Source: Saccharophagus sp. K07 (lineage in GTDB: Bacteria > Pseudomonadota > Gammaproteobacteria > Pseudomonadales > Cellvibrionaceae). Taken from it: 64,000 nt of DNA. Positions 1 through 8,899 of this stretch are shown in pieces. The position numbers were made by a program, and so were the translations under genes. The notes beneath the pieces were generated by a model that was not told the origin of the DNA, ran no database searches, and saw only the letters and a program-made list of their open reading frames with translations. The stretch lies in NCBI RefSeq assembly GCF_014336955.1, contig NZ_QRAI01000001.1, positions 186,001 to 250,000 on the forward strand. The letters are read 5' to 3'. How positions within the stretch are numbered: position 1 is the first letter of the stretch; each line of letters begins with the position of its first letter.

Positions 1-271
1 AGGGCGTACCCAACAGAGTCTGACCCTCATAGTCCAGAGTTCCGTAGGTTATTTGGCTTTGCACATTTAAATGCCAGGACGGCGAAAGAAATTTTCTATA
101 TTGAATTGTGGCCTGATGTGCCTTGCCTTTTTCGTTGACGAAAATTTTATCGTCCAGTTGCTCATGGTATTGCAGTGAGCGAGTGGCAATTTCAATGCTG
201 GCTTCAGGATTTGCATAAACCAAATAGCTTTTGGCAAATAATATGAGGAGCAGAAGCAGTTTTAATTTCAT
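1..271 (-). CDS. Exported protein, N-terminal fragment (cut by window edge)
   Basis: A reading frame open from an ATG at 271 down to base 1 gives the first 90 residues of a larger protein. Residues 1-20 form a signal peptide (MKLKLLLLLILFAKSYLVYA, cleavage probably after YA). The mature part begins NPEASIEIATRSLQYHEQ and later alternates polar and hydrophobic residues (for example SPSWHLNVQSQITYG), a pattern common in outer-membrane beta-barrels. I do not recognise the family. The IS element inserted 46 bases upstream of the start codon, so the native promoter may have been displaced or separated from the gene. The coding assignment is fairly secure from the signal peptide and the open frame; the barrel idea is only inference. 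Confidence 0.6.
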   Translation of the reverse strand, partial: MKLKLLLLLILFAKSYLVYANPEASIEIATRSLQYHEQLDDKIFVNEKGKAHQATIQYRKFLSPSWHLNVQSQITYGTLDYEGQTLLGTP

Positions 272-316
272 GGGCCGAAGTCAGAGCGGGCATATTTGCC
301 CGCTCGTCAGAGTTAG

Positions 317-338
317 GGAAGCTCTGATTAAGTTCAAA
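317..338 (+). repeat. Left terminal inverted repeat of the IS element
   Basis: This 22-bp end matches the right end at 18 positions and directly abuts the TTAG target duplication at 313-316. Confidence 0.85.
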
Positions 339-423
339 TTTTTTCACTCATATTTTTTGAATAATTCTCAATTTCATTCATGGCGGAAAAGGCATGATTT
401 TTCCCGTTTTTCCTACTTGTTTT

Positions 424-456
424 GCCTTAAATCTGGCCAATTGCCAGATTTAAGGC
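424..456. repeat. Perfect 14-bp hairpin inside the IS
   Basis: GCCTTAAATCTGGC and its exact complement surround a 5-base loop (CAATT). The hairpin lies 10 bases beyond the transposase stop codon and inside the element. No T-run follows on either strand, so it is not a standard intrinsic terminator. It may block read-through or processing, or shield the element from outside transcription. Confidence 0.7.
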
Positions 457-465
457 GCACTGACC

Positions 466-1410
466 CTAGGTCAGCAAGAATTTCTTGCAGGTAAGCAGGT
501 TTGCAAAACCCGCTAAAACATAAAGCCGGTTGGTATTTTTGGCGAGTCCCCGGTAACGCACTTTGGCATAGCCAAACTGCTGTTTGATCTTTAAAAATAC
601 GTGCTCTACTTTCGCTCGCACTTGGGCCTTGGCTTTTTCTGCCCGTGCGGCAATTCCTCTTAATGTTTTGCGAACACCGGGACGCTGACTAATTAGCCAA
701 TCCACTTCCACATCTTTTAGCTCGGGTCTTTTTTCTGCGCCGCGATATCCCGCGTCGCCCCAAACGGTACCCTCTTCGCCGTGCAGCAGTTCCGACAATT
801 GCGTTATATCGTGCTCATTGGCAGACGTGGTAGTTAGCGTATGAACAACACCCAAAGTATCATCCACGCCAACATGCATTTTCATCCCAAAATGCCATTC
901 GTTGCCTTTCTTGGTTTGATGCATTTCGGGATCACGCTCACCATTTTCATTTTTGGTCGAGGTGGGCGCTTCGATAATAGTGGCATCAACAATACTACCT
1001 TCTTTCAGTATTAATCCCTGTTTGTCGAGATGGTGGTTCACTTCTTTAAAAAGGGCTTCGCCTAAATTGTAGCGCTCTAACAAATGGCGGAATTTCAAAA
1101 TAGTGGTTTCGTCCGGTATGGAACCGCTCAAGCTCAAGCCTGCGAATCTGCGCATGGATTCGATCTCGTACAGTGAATCCTCCATAGCTGGGTCGCTGAG
1201 ATTGTAAAACAGCTGCATGCAGTGAACTCGCAGCATGACATTTAACGGGTAGGGATGGCGCCCTTGGCCATTTTTGGGGTAATGCCGCTGGATCTTGCGC
1301 TCCAATTGCTTCCAGGGAATCAGCGTATCCATTTGTTCGAGAAACTTTTCCCGCCGGGTTTTGCGCTTCTTTGCGTTATATTCGGCTTCGGCAAAAGTGA
1401 GCTGATTCAT
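466..1410 (-). CDS. IS5-family DDE transposase
   Basis: The 314-residue protein catalyses cut-and-paste movement of the surrounding element. It has an N-terminal IS5-type domain (residues about 20-110, including GRHPYPLNVMLRVHCMQLFY and SGSIPDETTILKFRHLLE). An RNase-H-like DDE core follows, with likely catalytic residues D142 (IVDATIIEAP), D219 (VWGDAGYRG) and E269 (AKVEHVFLKIK). The downstream Y-RGLAKN signature is typical of IS5 enzymes. The length is normal and no frameshift is seen. The assignment is very secure. Confidence 0.96.
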   Translation of the reverse strand: MNQLTFAEAEYNAKKRKTRREKFLEQMDTLIPWKQLERKIQRHYPKNGQGRHPYPLNVMLRVHCMQLFYNLSDPAMEDSLYEIESMRRFAGLSLSGSIPDETTILKFRHLLERYNLGEALFKEVNHHLDKQGLILKEGSIVDATIIEAPTSTKNENGERDPEMHQTKKGNEWHFGMKMHVGVDDTLGVVHTLTTTSANEHDITQLSELLHGEEGTVWGDAGYRGAEKRPELKDVEVDWLISQRPGVRKTLRGIAARAEKAKAQVRAKVEHVFLKIKQQFGYAKVRYRGLAKNTNRLYVLAGFANLLTCKKFLLT

Positions 1411-1454
1411 AATCGATTACCCTAAGAGTTGAGCTGTGCTAATTATGCCAAATT

Positions 1455-1476
1455 TTTGGACTTAACCAGAGGCTCC
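1455..1476 (-). repeat. Right terminal inverted repeat of the IS element
   Basis: This is the inverted partner of 317-338, followed by the second TTAG copy at 1477-1480. It lies upstream of the transposase start at 1410, so it should contain or flank the transposase promoter. Confidence 0.85.
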
Positions 1477-1495
1477 TTAGATCAACACAATGAGA

Positions 1496-2461
1496 TCAAT
1501 AGGAATAAACCCATGAATTTCCGTCTGCGTAATAAGTGAATTCACCGCAGCTGGTAAATTCAATTCGCATGTACAGTGAGCCATTAAGTGTTAACTCGAT
1601 AGTCCCGGTTCCAAGGCGACCGTTGTCGCATAAGCTGAGATTCTTGGCGGTCAAGGTGTACGTATTGGTTCGAGAATCGCTAATGACAACGCTGCCGGAA
1701 ATTTCATAGGTATTAGAGCTGGATTTTGTAACGGAGCTGTTATGCAACCTATAGCTGCTTCCATAAGTTGATCTATACCACGTGCCATCTTCGCAAGTTG
1801 TGTTGTTATTTTGAGTTACGCAGTATTGTGAATATTTGTATCGGTGCGCATCATTGGTTGTTTTTGATGTGAAGGTATAGTCATAAGACCAAGTCATTGT
1901 GTAGCTGGATTCGGAGGTATATTCTCCGTCCAGCCAGAATTTTCCATTTATGAGGTGGTTGCCACTACAGTAATTGCTGTAAGTGGATTCTGAATTTGTC
2001 GTGTAAGGGAAAATAACACCTAGCCGATCGGGCATAGTTACCGTCGTAACGGTTTTGATCTGACCACCGCAAGGTCCCGGTTTTACCGTTTCTGAGGTTC
2101 GAGAAGCGGAAGCCGGAATGGAGTTCAACAGGGCGACATTACTGGCAGCGATGCCTTCGGTTGGTGGGTCAATTTGCGGGCCGTCATATGACTCGATAGC
2201 ATTGAGCGCTAATTCTGTAATGGCTATAGCCACCTCTTCTTCCGTTACAACGGAGCCGCTGCTTGAGCTGCTGGAACCAGCGCTACTGCTTCCACTACTC
2301 GAAGTCGATCCGGGGTTGTCGATGTTGGGGAATTTTGTGCTGGGCTGGCCAGGCTTTCCGCCGCTCCCTCCGCTTGAGCACGCGGAAATGAAAAGGGTAG
2401 AGAAAAACAAAAAGAAAATGAGTGATGCGATTTTCCGATTGATAGCAATAATTGCTTTCAT
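1496..2461 (-). CDS. Ser-rich-linker lipoprotein of unknown function
   Basis: This 321-residue protein starts with a lipoprotein signal peptide ending in the lipobox FISAC, so C28 would be lipidated and the protein held at the outer membrane or cell surface. A Gly/Ser/Pro-rich linker (about 29-70) precedes a soluble domain with several cysteines (CGGQ, NYCSG, QYCVTQ, TTCEDG, SLCDNG, TSCGEF) that may form disulfides. The domain is rich in Tyr, Ser and Thr and is probably beta-strand. The family is not recognised. A good ribosome site (AAGG, seven bases upstream) supports the start. The IS element inserted just beyond its stop codon. Confidence 0.75.
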   Translation of the reverse strand: MKAIIAINRKIASLIFFLFFSTLFISACSSGGSGGKPGQPSTKFPNIDNPGSTSSSGSSSAGSSSSSSGSVVTEEEVAIAITELALNAIESYDGPQIDPPTEGIAASNVALLNSIPASASRTSETVKPGPCGGQIKTVTTVTMPDRLGVIFPYTTNSESTYSNYCSGNHLINGKFWLDGEYTSESSYTMTWSYDYTFTSKTTNDAHRYKYSQYCVTQNNNTTCEDGTWYRSTYGSSYRLHNSSVTKSSSNTYEISGSVVISDSRTNTYTLTAKNLSLCDNGRLGTGTIELTLNGSLYMRIEFTSCGEFTYYADGNSWVYSY

Positions 2462-3098
2462 AAGCCTACCTTGATTGTCCGTTAATTAAATCCGTCCTGC
2501 TTCTTCGATTCGTAACTTTTATTTGCAAACTTTTTTTATGAGATTTGAGGAAGGGAACGAGTGAATCCTTGGCGAAATGCGGTGGGTGAGGAAGAGATAG
2601 TGTCCAGCCAAAGGGTTTCATAAATTCCGTGCGATTTCCGCGCAAAAAAATCATCTATGGCGCAACAAATAATGCGCGCAATCTGGGATTGTTGTTTCTT
2701 CGAAGAAAAATGTTGGTTTGTCGAACCCCTCGATCCATCGGGGCTTGTCGAGTGTAGATAGGCAGGCGTGCTGCGCTGCAGTGTCTAGCCAACATATTGA
2801 AACTTGGCGCGACTATATTTGAAAAAGAACCTGACGCCAAGGTGAGAGCAAGAGCTGGGTGTATTCGAACGTATGTATGATTGAGCTGGCTTGGGACTGA
2901 TTTTGGTTGGCAGAAAGAGTTAGGCCTCAGGCGAGCCGTGAGTACTTCTTATATAGATGGGATGATCCTGTAGGGAGCATTCGAGCAGCACTGCTTGCGG
3001 ATTGGCTGCCTAGGGGGCGCCTGAGAATTGTCTGCCTCCCTGGCCTTTTGGTGTACAATTGCGCCCCTTCATTTGCCCCGACCCGTTTGAGGATGCCC
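2462..3098. other. 637-bp intergenic region upstream of glyA
   Basis: The region separates the lipoprotein start (minus strand) from glyA (plus strand), so it must carry divergent promoters. Apart from a TACAAT hexamer near 3054 I see no convincing gene, RNA or riboswitch. An in-frame extension of glyA back to 2907 is possible but has no family support. Confidence 0.6.
3054..3059 (+). promoter_or_regulatory. Candidate -10 box for glyA
   Basis: TACAAT lies 40 bases before the glyA start codon. No good -35 hexamer is found at 16-18 bp spacing (TTGTCT is 20 bp away), so this is tentative. Confidence 0.3.
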
Positions 3099-4364
3099 AT
3101 GTTTGATAAGTCCCTGACCCTCGCCCAGTTTGACCCTGAACTGTGGAACGCCATCGAGAGCGAAAGCCGTCGCCAGGAAGAGCACATCGAGCTGATTGCC
3201 TCGGAAAACTACGCTAGCCCGCTCGTCATGGTTGCCCAGGGCACTAAGCTGACCAACAAGTATGCTGAAGGTTACCCGAGCAAGCGCTATTACGGCGGTT
3301 GCGAATACGTCGACCAAGCCGAAGCTCTGGCCATTCAACGCGCCAAAGAACTGTTCGGCGCCGATTACGCCAACGTCCAGCCGCACTCAGGTTCACAAGC
3401 GAACTCTGCGGTTTATCAAGCACTGCTCAACCCGGGCGACACCGTATTGGGTATGAGCCTGGCTCACGGTGGCCACTTGACTCACGGCGCCAAAGTCAAT
3501 TTCTCCGGCAAGATCTATAACGCGGTCCAGTACGGTTTGAACCCGGAAACTGGTCTGGTGGATTACGAAGAAGTGGCCCGCCTGGCGCGCGAGCACAAGC
3601 CGAAAATGATCGTTGCCGGTTTCTCTGCCTACAGCCAAGTCATGGACTGGCAGAAATTCCGCGAAATCGCTGACGAAGTCGGCGCCTATCTGTTGGTCGA
3701 CATGGCGCACGTAGCCGGTCTGGTCGCCGCAGGTGTTTACCCATCGCCGGTGCAAATCGCCGATGTCACCACCTCCACCACTCACAAAACCCTGCGCGGT
3801 CCGCGCGGCGGCATCATCCTGGCGAAAGCCAACGAAGAGATCGAGAAAAAACTCAACTCCGCCGTATTCCCCGGCGGTCAGGGCGGTCCTTTGATGCACG
3901 TCATCGCCGCCAAAGCGGTGAGCTTCAAAGAAGCCATGAGCCCCGAGTTCAAGGCTTATCAGCAACAGGTCGTCAAAAACGCCAAAGCCATGGCGGCGAC
4001 CTTTATCGAGCGCGGTATCAAGATCGTCTCTGGCGGTACTGAAAACCACCTGATGCTGCTCGACCTGATCGGCAAAGAGTACAGCGGTAAAGACGCTGAC
4101 GAAGCTCTGGGCAACGCCAATATCACCGTGAACAAAAACGCGGTGCCGAACGACCCGCGTTCACCTTTCGTCACCAGCGGTCTGCGCGTTGGTACTCCGG
4201 CGATCACCACTCGCGGCTTTAAAGAAGCCGAGTGTCGCGATCTGGCGAACTGGATGTGCGATGTGTTGGAGAGTCTGGAAAATGGCACTTCAGCTAAAGT
4301 TATTCCGGAAGTCAAAGAGAAAGTTCTCGCCATTTGTGCCAAGTTCCCGGTTTACGGTAACTAA
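3099..4364 (+). CDS. glyA: Serine hydroxymethyltransferase
   Basis: GlyA is the cytosolic PLP enzyme that interconverts serine and glycine and charges tetrahydrofolate with a one-carbon unit. The 421-residue product is collinear with the family: [11 protein letters not shown] near residue 27, [16 protein letters not shown], the PLP lysine K230 in [15 protein letters not shown], and a C-terminal [17 protein letters not shown]. The ATG at 3099 is chosen because it gives the normal N-terminus ([15 protein letters not shown]) and has TGAGG at 3088-3092. An earlier ATG at 3093 or the long extension to 2907 is less likely. It is followed by a hairpin and then nrdR, as in many gammaproteobacteria. 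Confidence 0.97.
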   Translation: MFDKSLTLAQFDPELWNAIESESRRQEEHIELIASENYASPLVMVAQGTKLTNKYAEGYPSKRYYGGCEYVDQAEALAIQRAKELFGADYANVQPHSGSQANSAVYQALLNPGDTVLGMSLAHGGHLTHGAKVNFSGKIYNAVQYGLNPETGLVDYEEVARLAREHKPKMIVAGFSAYSQVMDWQKFREIADEVGAYLLVDMAHVAGLVAAGVYPSPVQIADVTTSTTHKTLRGPRGGIILAKANEEIEKKLNSAVFPGGQGGPLMHVIAAKAVSFKEAMSPEFKAYQQQVVKNAKAMAATFIERGIKIVSGGTENHLMLLDLIGKEYSGKDADEALGNANITVNKNAVPNDPRSPFVTSGLRVGTPAITTRGFKEAECRDLANWMCDVLESLENGTSAKVIPEVKEKVLAICAKFPVYGN

Positions 4365-4372
4365 TCCACTCC

Positions 4373-4400
4373 AGGCGGGGCGCAAGCTCCGCCTTTATCT
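4373..4400 (+). terminator. Weak terminator-like hairpin after glyA
   Basis: AGGCGGGG pairs with CTCCGCCT (one G-T wobble) across a 6-base loop and is followed by TTTAT only. It probably attenuates rather than fully stops transcription into nrdR. Confidence 0.4.
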
Positions 4401-4439
4401 GCGCCTCGCATGGGAAAGGGCGCCTTTAGGAGCCTGTTC

Positions 4440-4898
4440 GTGCATTGTCCATTCTGTAACCAAGCCGATACCAAAGTTATAGATTCCCGTCTGGTCGCCG
4501 ACGGCGCCCAAGTGCGTCGCCGCCGTGAGTGCCTGAGTTGTCACGAACGCTTCACCACCTTTGAAGTGGCCGAATTGTTGATGCCGCGCATCATCAAAAA
4601 CGACGGCACACGTGAACCGTTCGACGAGCAGAAGTTGCGCCACGGTTTGCTGAAAGCCCTGGAAAAACGCCCCGTGAGCGTGGAGCGCATCGAGGCCACG
4701 ATCAACTCCATCAAGCAGGATCTGCAGGCCACTGGCGAGCGCGAAGTAAAATCGCGTTATGTCGGGGAAAAGGTGATGGAAGCTTTGCGCTCGCTCGACG
4801 GTGTTGCCTATGTGCGGTTTGCTTCCGTGTACCGCAGTTTTCAGGACATCAGTGAGTTTCGCCAAGCGCTGGATCATCTGGAGAGCGCGCCGGAATGA
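4440..4898 (+). CDS. nrdR: Transcriptional repressor NrdR
   Basis: NrdR is the nucleotide-sensing repressor of ribonucleotide reductase genes. The 152-residue product has an N-terminal zinc ribbon (C3, C6, C31, C34: HCPFC and [10 protein letters not shown]) and an ATP-cone domain (about 49-139). The start is a GTG at 4440, preceded by AGGAG at 4428-4432. This gives the family's invariant M-H-C-P-F-C beginning, whereas the upstream ATG at 4410 would add ten foreign residues. The stop overlaps the ribD start by four bases (ATGA), so the gene is translationally coupled to the riboflavin operon. Confidence 0.95.
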   Translation: MHCPFCNQADTKVIDSRLVADGAQVRRRRECLSCHERFTTFEVAELLMPRIIKNDGTREPFDEQKLRHGLLKALEKRPVSVERIEATINSIKQDLQATGEREVKSRYVGEKVMEALRSLDGVAYVRFASVYRSFQDISEFRQALDHLESAPE

Positions 4899-6013
4899 CA
4901 GCCGGTTCCGACCAGTGGAGTTCCGCCGATCAGCACTGGATGCAGCGCGCCTGTGACCTCGCCCTTCGCGGGCTGAATTCCACTACGCCTAATCCGCGCG
5001 TCGGTTGTGTCCTGGTCAACAGCCGCGGCGAACTGGTCGCCGAGGGCTACCACCGCCGCGCTGGCGATGCGCATGCGGAAATTGATGCCTTGCGCAATGC
5101 CGGCGATGCCGCGCGCGGCTGTACTGCCTATGTCACGCTCGAACCCTGCAATCACCAGGGGCGCACCGGCCCCTGCAGTGAAGCCTTGATTACTGCGGGT
5201 GTAGCGGAAGTTGTTTACGGCATGGAAGACCCGAACCCCTTGGTCAGCGGCAAAGGTCTGCAGCGCTTGCGCGATGCTGGAATAAAGGTGAGAGGTCCCC
5301 TGCTGGAAGCGCAGGTGCGCGACCTCAACCCAGGATTTATCAAACGCATGACGACTGGCCGTCCGCTAGTGCGCTGCAAGCTGGCGATGAGTTTGGATGG
5401 CCGCACGGCGATGGCGTCGGGCGAAAGTTTTTGGATTACCGGCGAAGCGGCGCGGGCGGATGTGCAGCATTGGCGCGCGCGTTCCTGCGCAATCGTGACC
5501 GGTATTACCTCTGTAATGAAGGATGATCCGGCGCTGACGGTGCGTGATCCGGCGTTTGGAGAAAATCCGCGTCAGCCGTTGCGCGTGGTGGTCGACACCC
5601 GTTTGCGCACCCCTGAAGACGCGCGCTTGTTGCGTATGCCAGGCGCTACTGTTATTGCGACCTGTGCGTTGAATCGCCCAGCAATAGGGGCGGAAATCTG
5701 GGGCTTGCCCAGTGTGGTGGGTTCCGTCGACTTGAATGCCTTGCTGAAAAAGCTGGCAGAGCGCGGCTGTAACGAAATATTGGTGGAAGCGGGCCCGACC
5801 CTGGCCGGAAGTTTTTTGCGCGCCGGTTTGATCGATGAGCTGATCGTATATATGGCTCCCAAACTTCTCGGCAGTACGGCGCGGCCTTTGTTTGATTTAC
5901 CACTGTCGTTTATGTCCGAAGCTGTGCAACTGGATATCAAGGACGTAAAACAAATCGGTGCGGATTGGCGTTTTCTCGCTCAGGTTCAATACCCAGAACC
6001 TCAGATCATTTGA
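4895..6013 (+). CDS. ribD: Riboflavin biosynthesis deaminase/reductase RibD
   Basis: RibD performs the second and third steps of riboflavin synthesis: deamination of the pyrimidine intermediate, then NADPH-dependent reduction of its ribose side chain. The 372-residue protein has an N-terminal cytidine-deaminase-like zinc domain (H60-A-E62 and [11 protein letters not shown] with C85 and C94) and a C-terminal RibD reductase domain from about residue 150 ([20 protein letters not shown]). The length is normal. It overlaps nrdR by 4 bp and ends 11 bp before ribE. Confidence 0.97.
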   Translation: MTAGSDQWSSADQHWMQRACDLALRGLNSTTPNPRVGCVLVNSRGELVAEGYHRRAGDAHAEIDALRNAGDAARGCTAYVTLEPCNHQGRTGPCSEALITAGVAEVVYGMEDPNPLVSGKGLQRLRDAGIKVRGPLLEAQVRDLNPGFIKRMTTGRPLVRCKLAMSLDGRTAMASGESFWITGEAARADVQHWRARSCAIVTGITSVMKDDPALTVRDPAFGENPRQPLRVVVDTRLRTPEDARLLRMPGATVIATCALNRPAIGAEIWGLPSVVGSVDLNALLKKLAERGCNEILVEAGPTLAGSFLRAGLIDELIVYMAPKLLGSTARPLFDLPLSFMSEAVQLDIKDVKQIGADWRFLAQVQYPEPQII

Positions 6014-6024
6014 CGGGATCCACT

Positions 6025-6684
6025 ATGTTTACCGGCATTATCGAAACCATAGGAACAGTCTCCGAAGTCAAAACCATTGGCGGTGACGTGCGTCTGACCG
6101 TGCGCGCGCCGAAGCTGGATTGGACGCGCGTGCGATTGGGCGACTCCATCGCCACCAATGGCATCTGTTTAACGGTGATCGAAAAACTCGCCGACGGTTT
6201 TCGTGCGGATGTATCGCGCGAGACCTTGAGTCTCACCACTCTGGGCAACTGGAAATCCGGAACCCAGGTGAACCTGGAGCAGGCGCTGACGCCCGAGTCC
6301 CGCCTGGGTGGTCATATTGTGAGCGGCCATGTGGACGGCATAGGTGAAGTGATCAGCCGTCACGGCGATGCGCGTTCCGAGCGCCTGCAAATCCGCGCCC
6401 CGGACAGCCTCGCCAAATACATCGCCCATAAGGGCTCGATTACAGTCGATGGCACCAGCCTGACAGTCAATGCGGTCAATGGAGCGGTTTTCGATCTCAA
6501 TATAGTGCCCCATACCCTGAAAGAGACTGTGATCCAGCACTATCACGTCGGCACCCAGGTCAATCTGGAAGTCGACGTGATTGCTCGTTATCTGGAGCGC
6601 TTGTTAATGGGCGACAAGGCTGCCCAGCCGGAGAAACCAGGGATAACCCCAGAGTTTTTGGCGCAGAATGGGTTTTATAAGTGA
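6025..6684 (+). CDS. ribE: Riboflavin synthase, alpha subunit
   Basis: This enzyme dismutates two molecules of 6,7-dimethyl-8-ribityllumazine into riboflavin and the pyrimidine precursor, the last step of the pathway. The 219-residue protein has the two tandem lumazine-binding domains: the first starts MFTGIIETIG and contains SIATNGICLTV, and the second contains LGGHIVSGHVDGIG and SITVDGTSLTVNAV. The ATG at 6025 gives the invariant MFTGII start. A longer frame from 5965 would overlap ribD and is rejected. Confidence 0.96.
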   Translation: MFTGIIETIGTVSEVKTIGGDVRLTVRAPKLDWTRVRLGDSIATNGICLTVIEKLADGFRADVSRETLSLTTLGNWKSGTQVNLEQALTPESRLGGHIVSGHVDGIGEVISRHGDARSERLQIRAPDSLAKYIAHKGSITVDGTSLTVNAVNGAVFDLNIVPHTLKETVIQHYHVGTQVNLEVDVIARYLERLLMGDKAAQPEKPGITPEFLAQNGFYK

Positions 6685-6797
6685 CCCGTCCAACCTCCCC
6701 TGGTGCTGTTCTCCCTCCCCTTGGGATGGGGTGGGGTCATTGTTATTCGTTGCCCAATAGGCTGAACCAGTTTTATCAGCATTCATAGGAGAGATCC
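6685..6797 (+). promoter_or_regulatory. 113-bp gap before ribBA with a G/C-rich imperfect hairpin
   Basis: CCCTCCCC and GGGGTGGGG flank TTGGGAT at about 6713-6736 and could form an imperfect stem. It might attenuate or insulate the second half of the operon. I see none of the conserved segments of an FMN riboswitch here. Confidence 0.3.
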
Positions 6798-7913
6798 GTG
6801 GCTCTTAATACCACTGCTGAAATCATCGAAGACATCCGCCAGGGCAAGATGGTGATCCTGATGGATGATGAAGATCGTGAAAATGAAGGCGATCTGATCA
6901 TGGCGGCGGAGAAGGTGCGGCCGGAAGATATCAACTTTATGGCGCGCCACGCCCGCGGTCTGATTTGTTTGACGCTGACGGAAGCCCGCTGTCGCCAGTT
7001 GGGCTTGCCGCTGATGGTGTCGGACAATCGCGCCAGCCATCGCACCAATTTCACTGTGTCCATCGAAGCGGCCGAAGGCGTTTCCACCGGGATCAGCGCG
7101 GCAGATCGCGCGCGCACTGTGTTGGCGGCGGTTGCCAAAAATGCAGAGCCCAAGGATATAGTTCAGCCAGGACATATCTTTCCTGTAATGGCGCAGCCCG
7201 GCGGCGTTCTTACCCGCGCCGGCCACACCGAGGCGGGATGCGATCTGGCGCGCCTGGCCGGTCTGGAACCTGCGGCCGTTATAGTCGAGATCATGAACGA
7301 CGACGGCACCATGGCGCGCCGGCCCGACCTGGAGAAATTCGCCAAGCATCACGGCATAAAGATCGGTACTATCGCCGACCTGATCCAGTACCGCACCGTG
7401 CACGAAAAAACCGTGGAGTGCATCAATGAGCGTAAGGTGCAAACGCTGCACGGCGATTTCCTGCTGAAGACCTACTTGGACGGCGCGCGTAACGAGCGCC
7501 ATTTTGCGTTGGTGAAAGGCAAGATAGAGCCGGAAGAGCCGATTCTGGTGCGAGTGCATGTGGGCAGTACCGCGCGCGATTTGCTGGGGCTATGGCCAGC
7601 GGGTGGTGCGGAAGAGAAACCTTGGACCTGCCAGGCGGCCATGCAGAAAATTGCCGCCGAAGGCAAGGGAGTTGTGGTACTCATCTGCCACAACGAAACC
7701 ACCGAAGAAATTGAAGAGAGTATCGATTGGATCATGACCGGCAAACCGCGCACGCCTTGCCGCCAATTGGCCTACAAACAAGTGGGTACAGGGTCGCAGA
7801 TACTGCAGGATCTCGGCGTCCAAAAAATGCGCCTGATGAGTGCGCCTTATCGCTTCAACGCCATTTCCGGCTTCAATCTGGAAGTGGTGGAGTACATCTC
7901 CAATAGTGATTAA
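6798..7913 (+). CDS. ribBA: DHBP synthase with degenerate GTP cyclohydrolase II domain (RibBX type)
   Basis: The N-terminal half (about 1-205) is 3,4-dihydroxy-2-butanone-4-phosphate synthase, which makes the four-carbon precursor of riboflavin from ribulose 5-phosphate. Its acidic metal/substrate loop MDDEDRENEGDLIMAAEKV is intact. The C-terminal half (about 211-371) is collinear with GTP cyclohydrolase II. However, the region that should read [18 protein letters not shown] is VHVGSTARDLLGLWPAGG, so all three zinc cysteines are gone and GTP ring opening is not expected. This matches the RibBX variant known in proteobacteria; an intact RibA lies at 10363. The GTG start at 6798 has AGGAGAG upstream. 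Confidence 0.93.
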   Translation: MALNTTAEIIEDIRQGKMVILMDDEDRENEGDLIMAAEKVRPEDINFMARHARGLICLTLTEARCRQLGLPLMVSDNRASHRTNFTVSIEAAEGVSTGISAADRARTVLAAVAKNAEPKDIVQPGHIFPVMAQPGGVLTRAGHTEAGCDLARLAGLEPAAVIVEIMNDDGTMARRPDLEKFAKHHGIKIGTIADLIQYRTVHEKTVECINERKVQTLHGDFLLKTYLDGARNERHFALVKGKIEPEEPILVRVHVGSTARDLLGLWPAGGAEEKPWTCQAAMQKIAAEGKGVVVLICHNETTEEIEESIDWIMTGKPRTPCRQLAYKQVGTGSQILQDLGVQKMRLMSAPYRFNAISGFNLEVVEYISNSD

Positions 7914-7949
7914 GCAAAGAAATATCTAAACAGCGAACACGGAAATTTT

Positions 7950-8411
7950 ATGAACGTAATTGAAGGTAATTTCCACTCCGTCAGCGGCCGTTATGTACTA
8001 CTGGTCAGCCGCTGGAACAGCTTTGTCGTGGAGCATTTAAAAGAAGGTGCAATCGATGCCCTGCGCCGCCACGGCGTCGACGACAAACAAATCGAGATCG
8101 TCTATGCCCCGGGCGCTTTCGAAATGCCGCTGGTCGCACAGAAGCTGGCGCGCAGCGGCAAGTACGATGCGGTCATTGCACTGGGCGCGGTCATTCGCGG
8201 TGGCACACCGCACTTTGAATATGTCGCGGGCGAATGCACCAAAGGTCTGGCGCAGGTTTCCCTCGACACGGGAGTTCCGGTCTCGTTTGGCGTGTTGACC
8301 GTCGATACCATCGAACAGGCGATCGAACGCTCTGGCACCAAGGCGGGCAACAAAGGCGCGGAAGCGGCGCTGGTGGCGCTTGAGATGGTTTCCCTGCTGG
8401 GCAAACTTTGA
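7950..8411 (+). CDS. ribH: 6,7-dimethyl-8-ribityllumazine synthase
   Basis: RibH condenses the pyrimidine and four-carbon precursors to lumazine and forms icosahedral or pentameric cages. The 153-residue product has the family's [20 protein letters not shown] opening, the [10 protein letters not shown] substrate loop, the [21 protein letters not shown] segment with the phosphate and catalytic residues, and the [20 protein letters not shown] helix. The length is typical. It lies 36 bp after ribBA and 24 bp before nusB, within one operon. Confidence 0.97.
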   Translation: MNVIEGNFHSVSGRYVLLVSRWNSFVVEHLKEGAIDALRRHGVDDKQIEIVYAPGAFEMPLVAQKLARSGKYDAVIALGAVIRGGTPHFEYVAGECTKGLAQVSLDTGVPVSFGVLTVDTIEQAIERSGTKAGNKGAEAALVALEMVSLLGKL

Positions 8412-8435
8412 TTTTCGACTCCAGGCGGGAGCCTT

Positions 8436-8891
8436 ATGAGCAAAGAAGAATTCAGTACCCTTCCGGCCCAGCGAAGCAGAGCGCGGCATTACGCAATGCA
8501 GGCGCTCTATCAGTGGTCGGTCAGTAAAAATCCCCTCAGTATCATCGAGGCGGAATTCCATGCCGACAACGATATGAGCAAGATCGATGTCGCCTATTTT
8601 CATGAGTTGTTGCATCAGGTTCCGGCAAATCTGGCGGTGATCGAGACCGATTTCCTGCCGTTTGTCACCGATCTCACTCTCGACCAAATAGACCCCATCA
8701 CCCTGGCGTTGCTGCGCATGGGCACCTACGAGCTGCGCTACCGTCTCGACGTTCCCTATCGTGTGGTGATCAACGAAGCGCTGCGTCTGGCGAAAAAATT
8801 CGGCGCTACTGACAGCTACAAATTCATCAACGGTGTGCTCGACCGGGTTGCCGCCCGCCTGCGCACAGCCGAAATTCAGCAGGCGCGCTGA
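8436..8891 (+). CDS. nusB: Transcription antitermination factor NusB
   Basis: NusB binds boxA RNA with S10 (NusE) and supports rRNA antitermination. The 151-residue all-helical protein begins with an Arg-rich stretch (PAQRSRARHYAMQALYQWSV) and ends with VINEALRLAKKFGATDSYKF and NGVLDRVAARLR, both standard. The position between ribH and thiL is the usual gammaproteobacterial arrangement. Confidence 0.96.
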   Translation: MSKEEFSTLPAQRSRARHYAMQALYQWSVSKNPLSIIEAEFHADNDMSKIDVAYFHELLHQVPANLAVIETDFLPFVTDLTLDQIDPITLALLRMGTYELRYRLDVPYRVVINEALRLAKKFGATDSYKFINGVLDRVAARLRTAEIQQAR

Positions 8892-8899
8892 GGCTACCC

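Larger units (their letters stand above)
317..1476 (-). mobile_element. Complete IS5-family insertion sequence (1160 bp)
   Basis: The element holds one DDE transposase gene between imperfect 22-bp terminal inverted repeats, GGAAGCTCTGATTAAGTTCA at 317 and GGAGCCTCTGGTTAAGTCCA read inward from 1476 (18 of 22 positions match). It is flanked on both sides by the same 4 bp, TTAG (313-316 and 1477-1480), which fits the YTAR target duplication of the IS5 group. Transposase frame, repeats and target duplication are all intact, so this looks like a recent and possibly active insertion. It sits between the start of an exported-protein gene and the 3' end of a lipoprotein gene and disrupts no visible frame. 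Confidence 0.92.

Noticed and set aside
2907-3098. Upstream extension of glyA adding 64 residues
   Set aside because: The extra residues do not match the family, and a good ribosome site sits just before the ATG at 3099 that gives the standard N-terminus.
6685-6797. FMN riboswitch before ribBA
   Set aside because: None of the conserved segments of the FMN aptamer could be found; only an imperfect G/C-rich hairpin is present.
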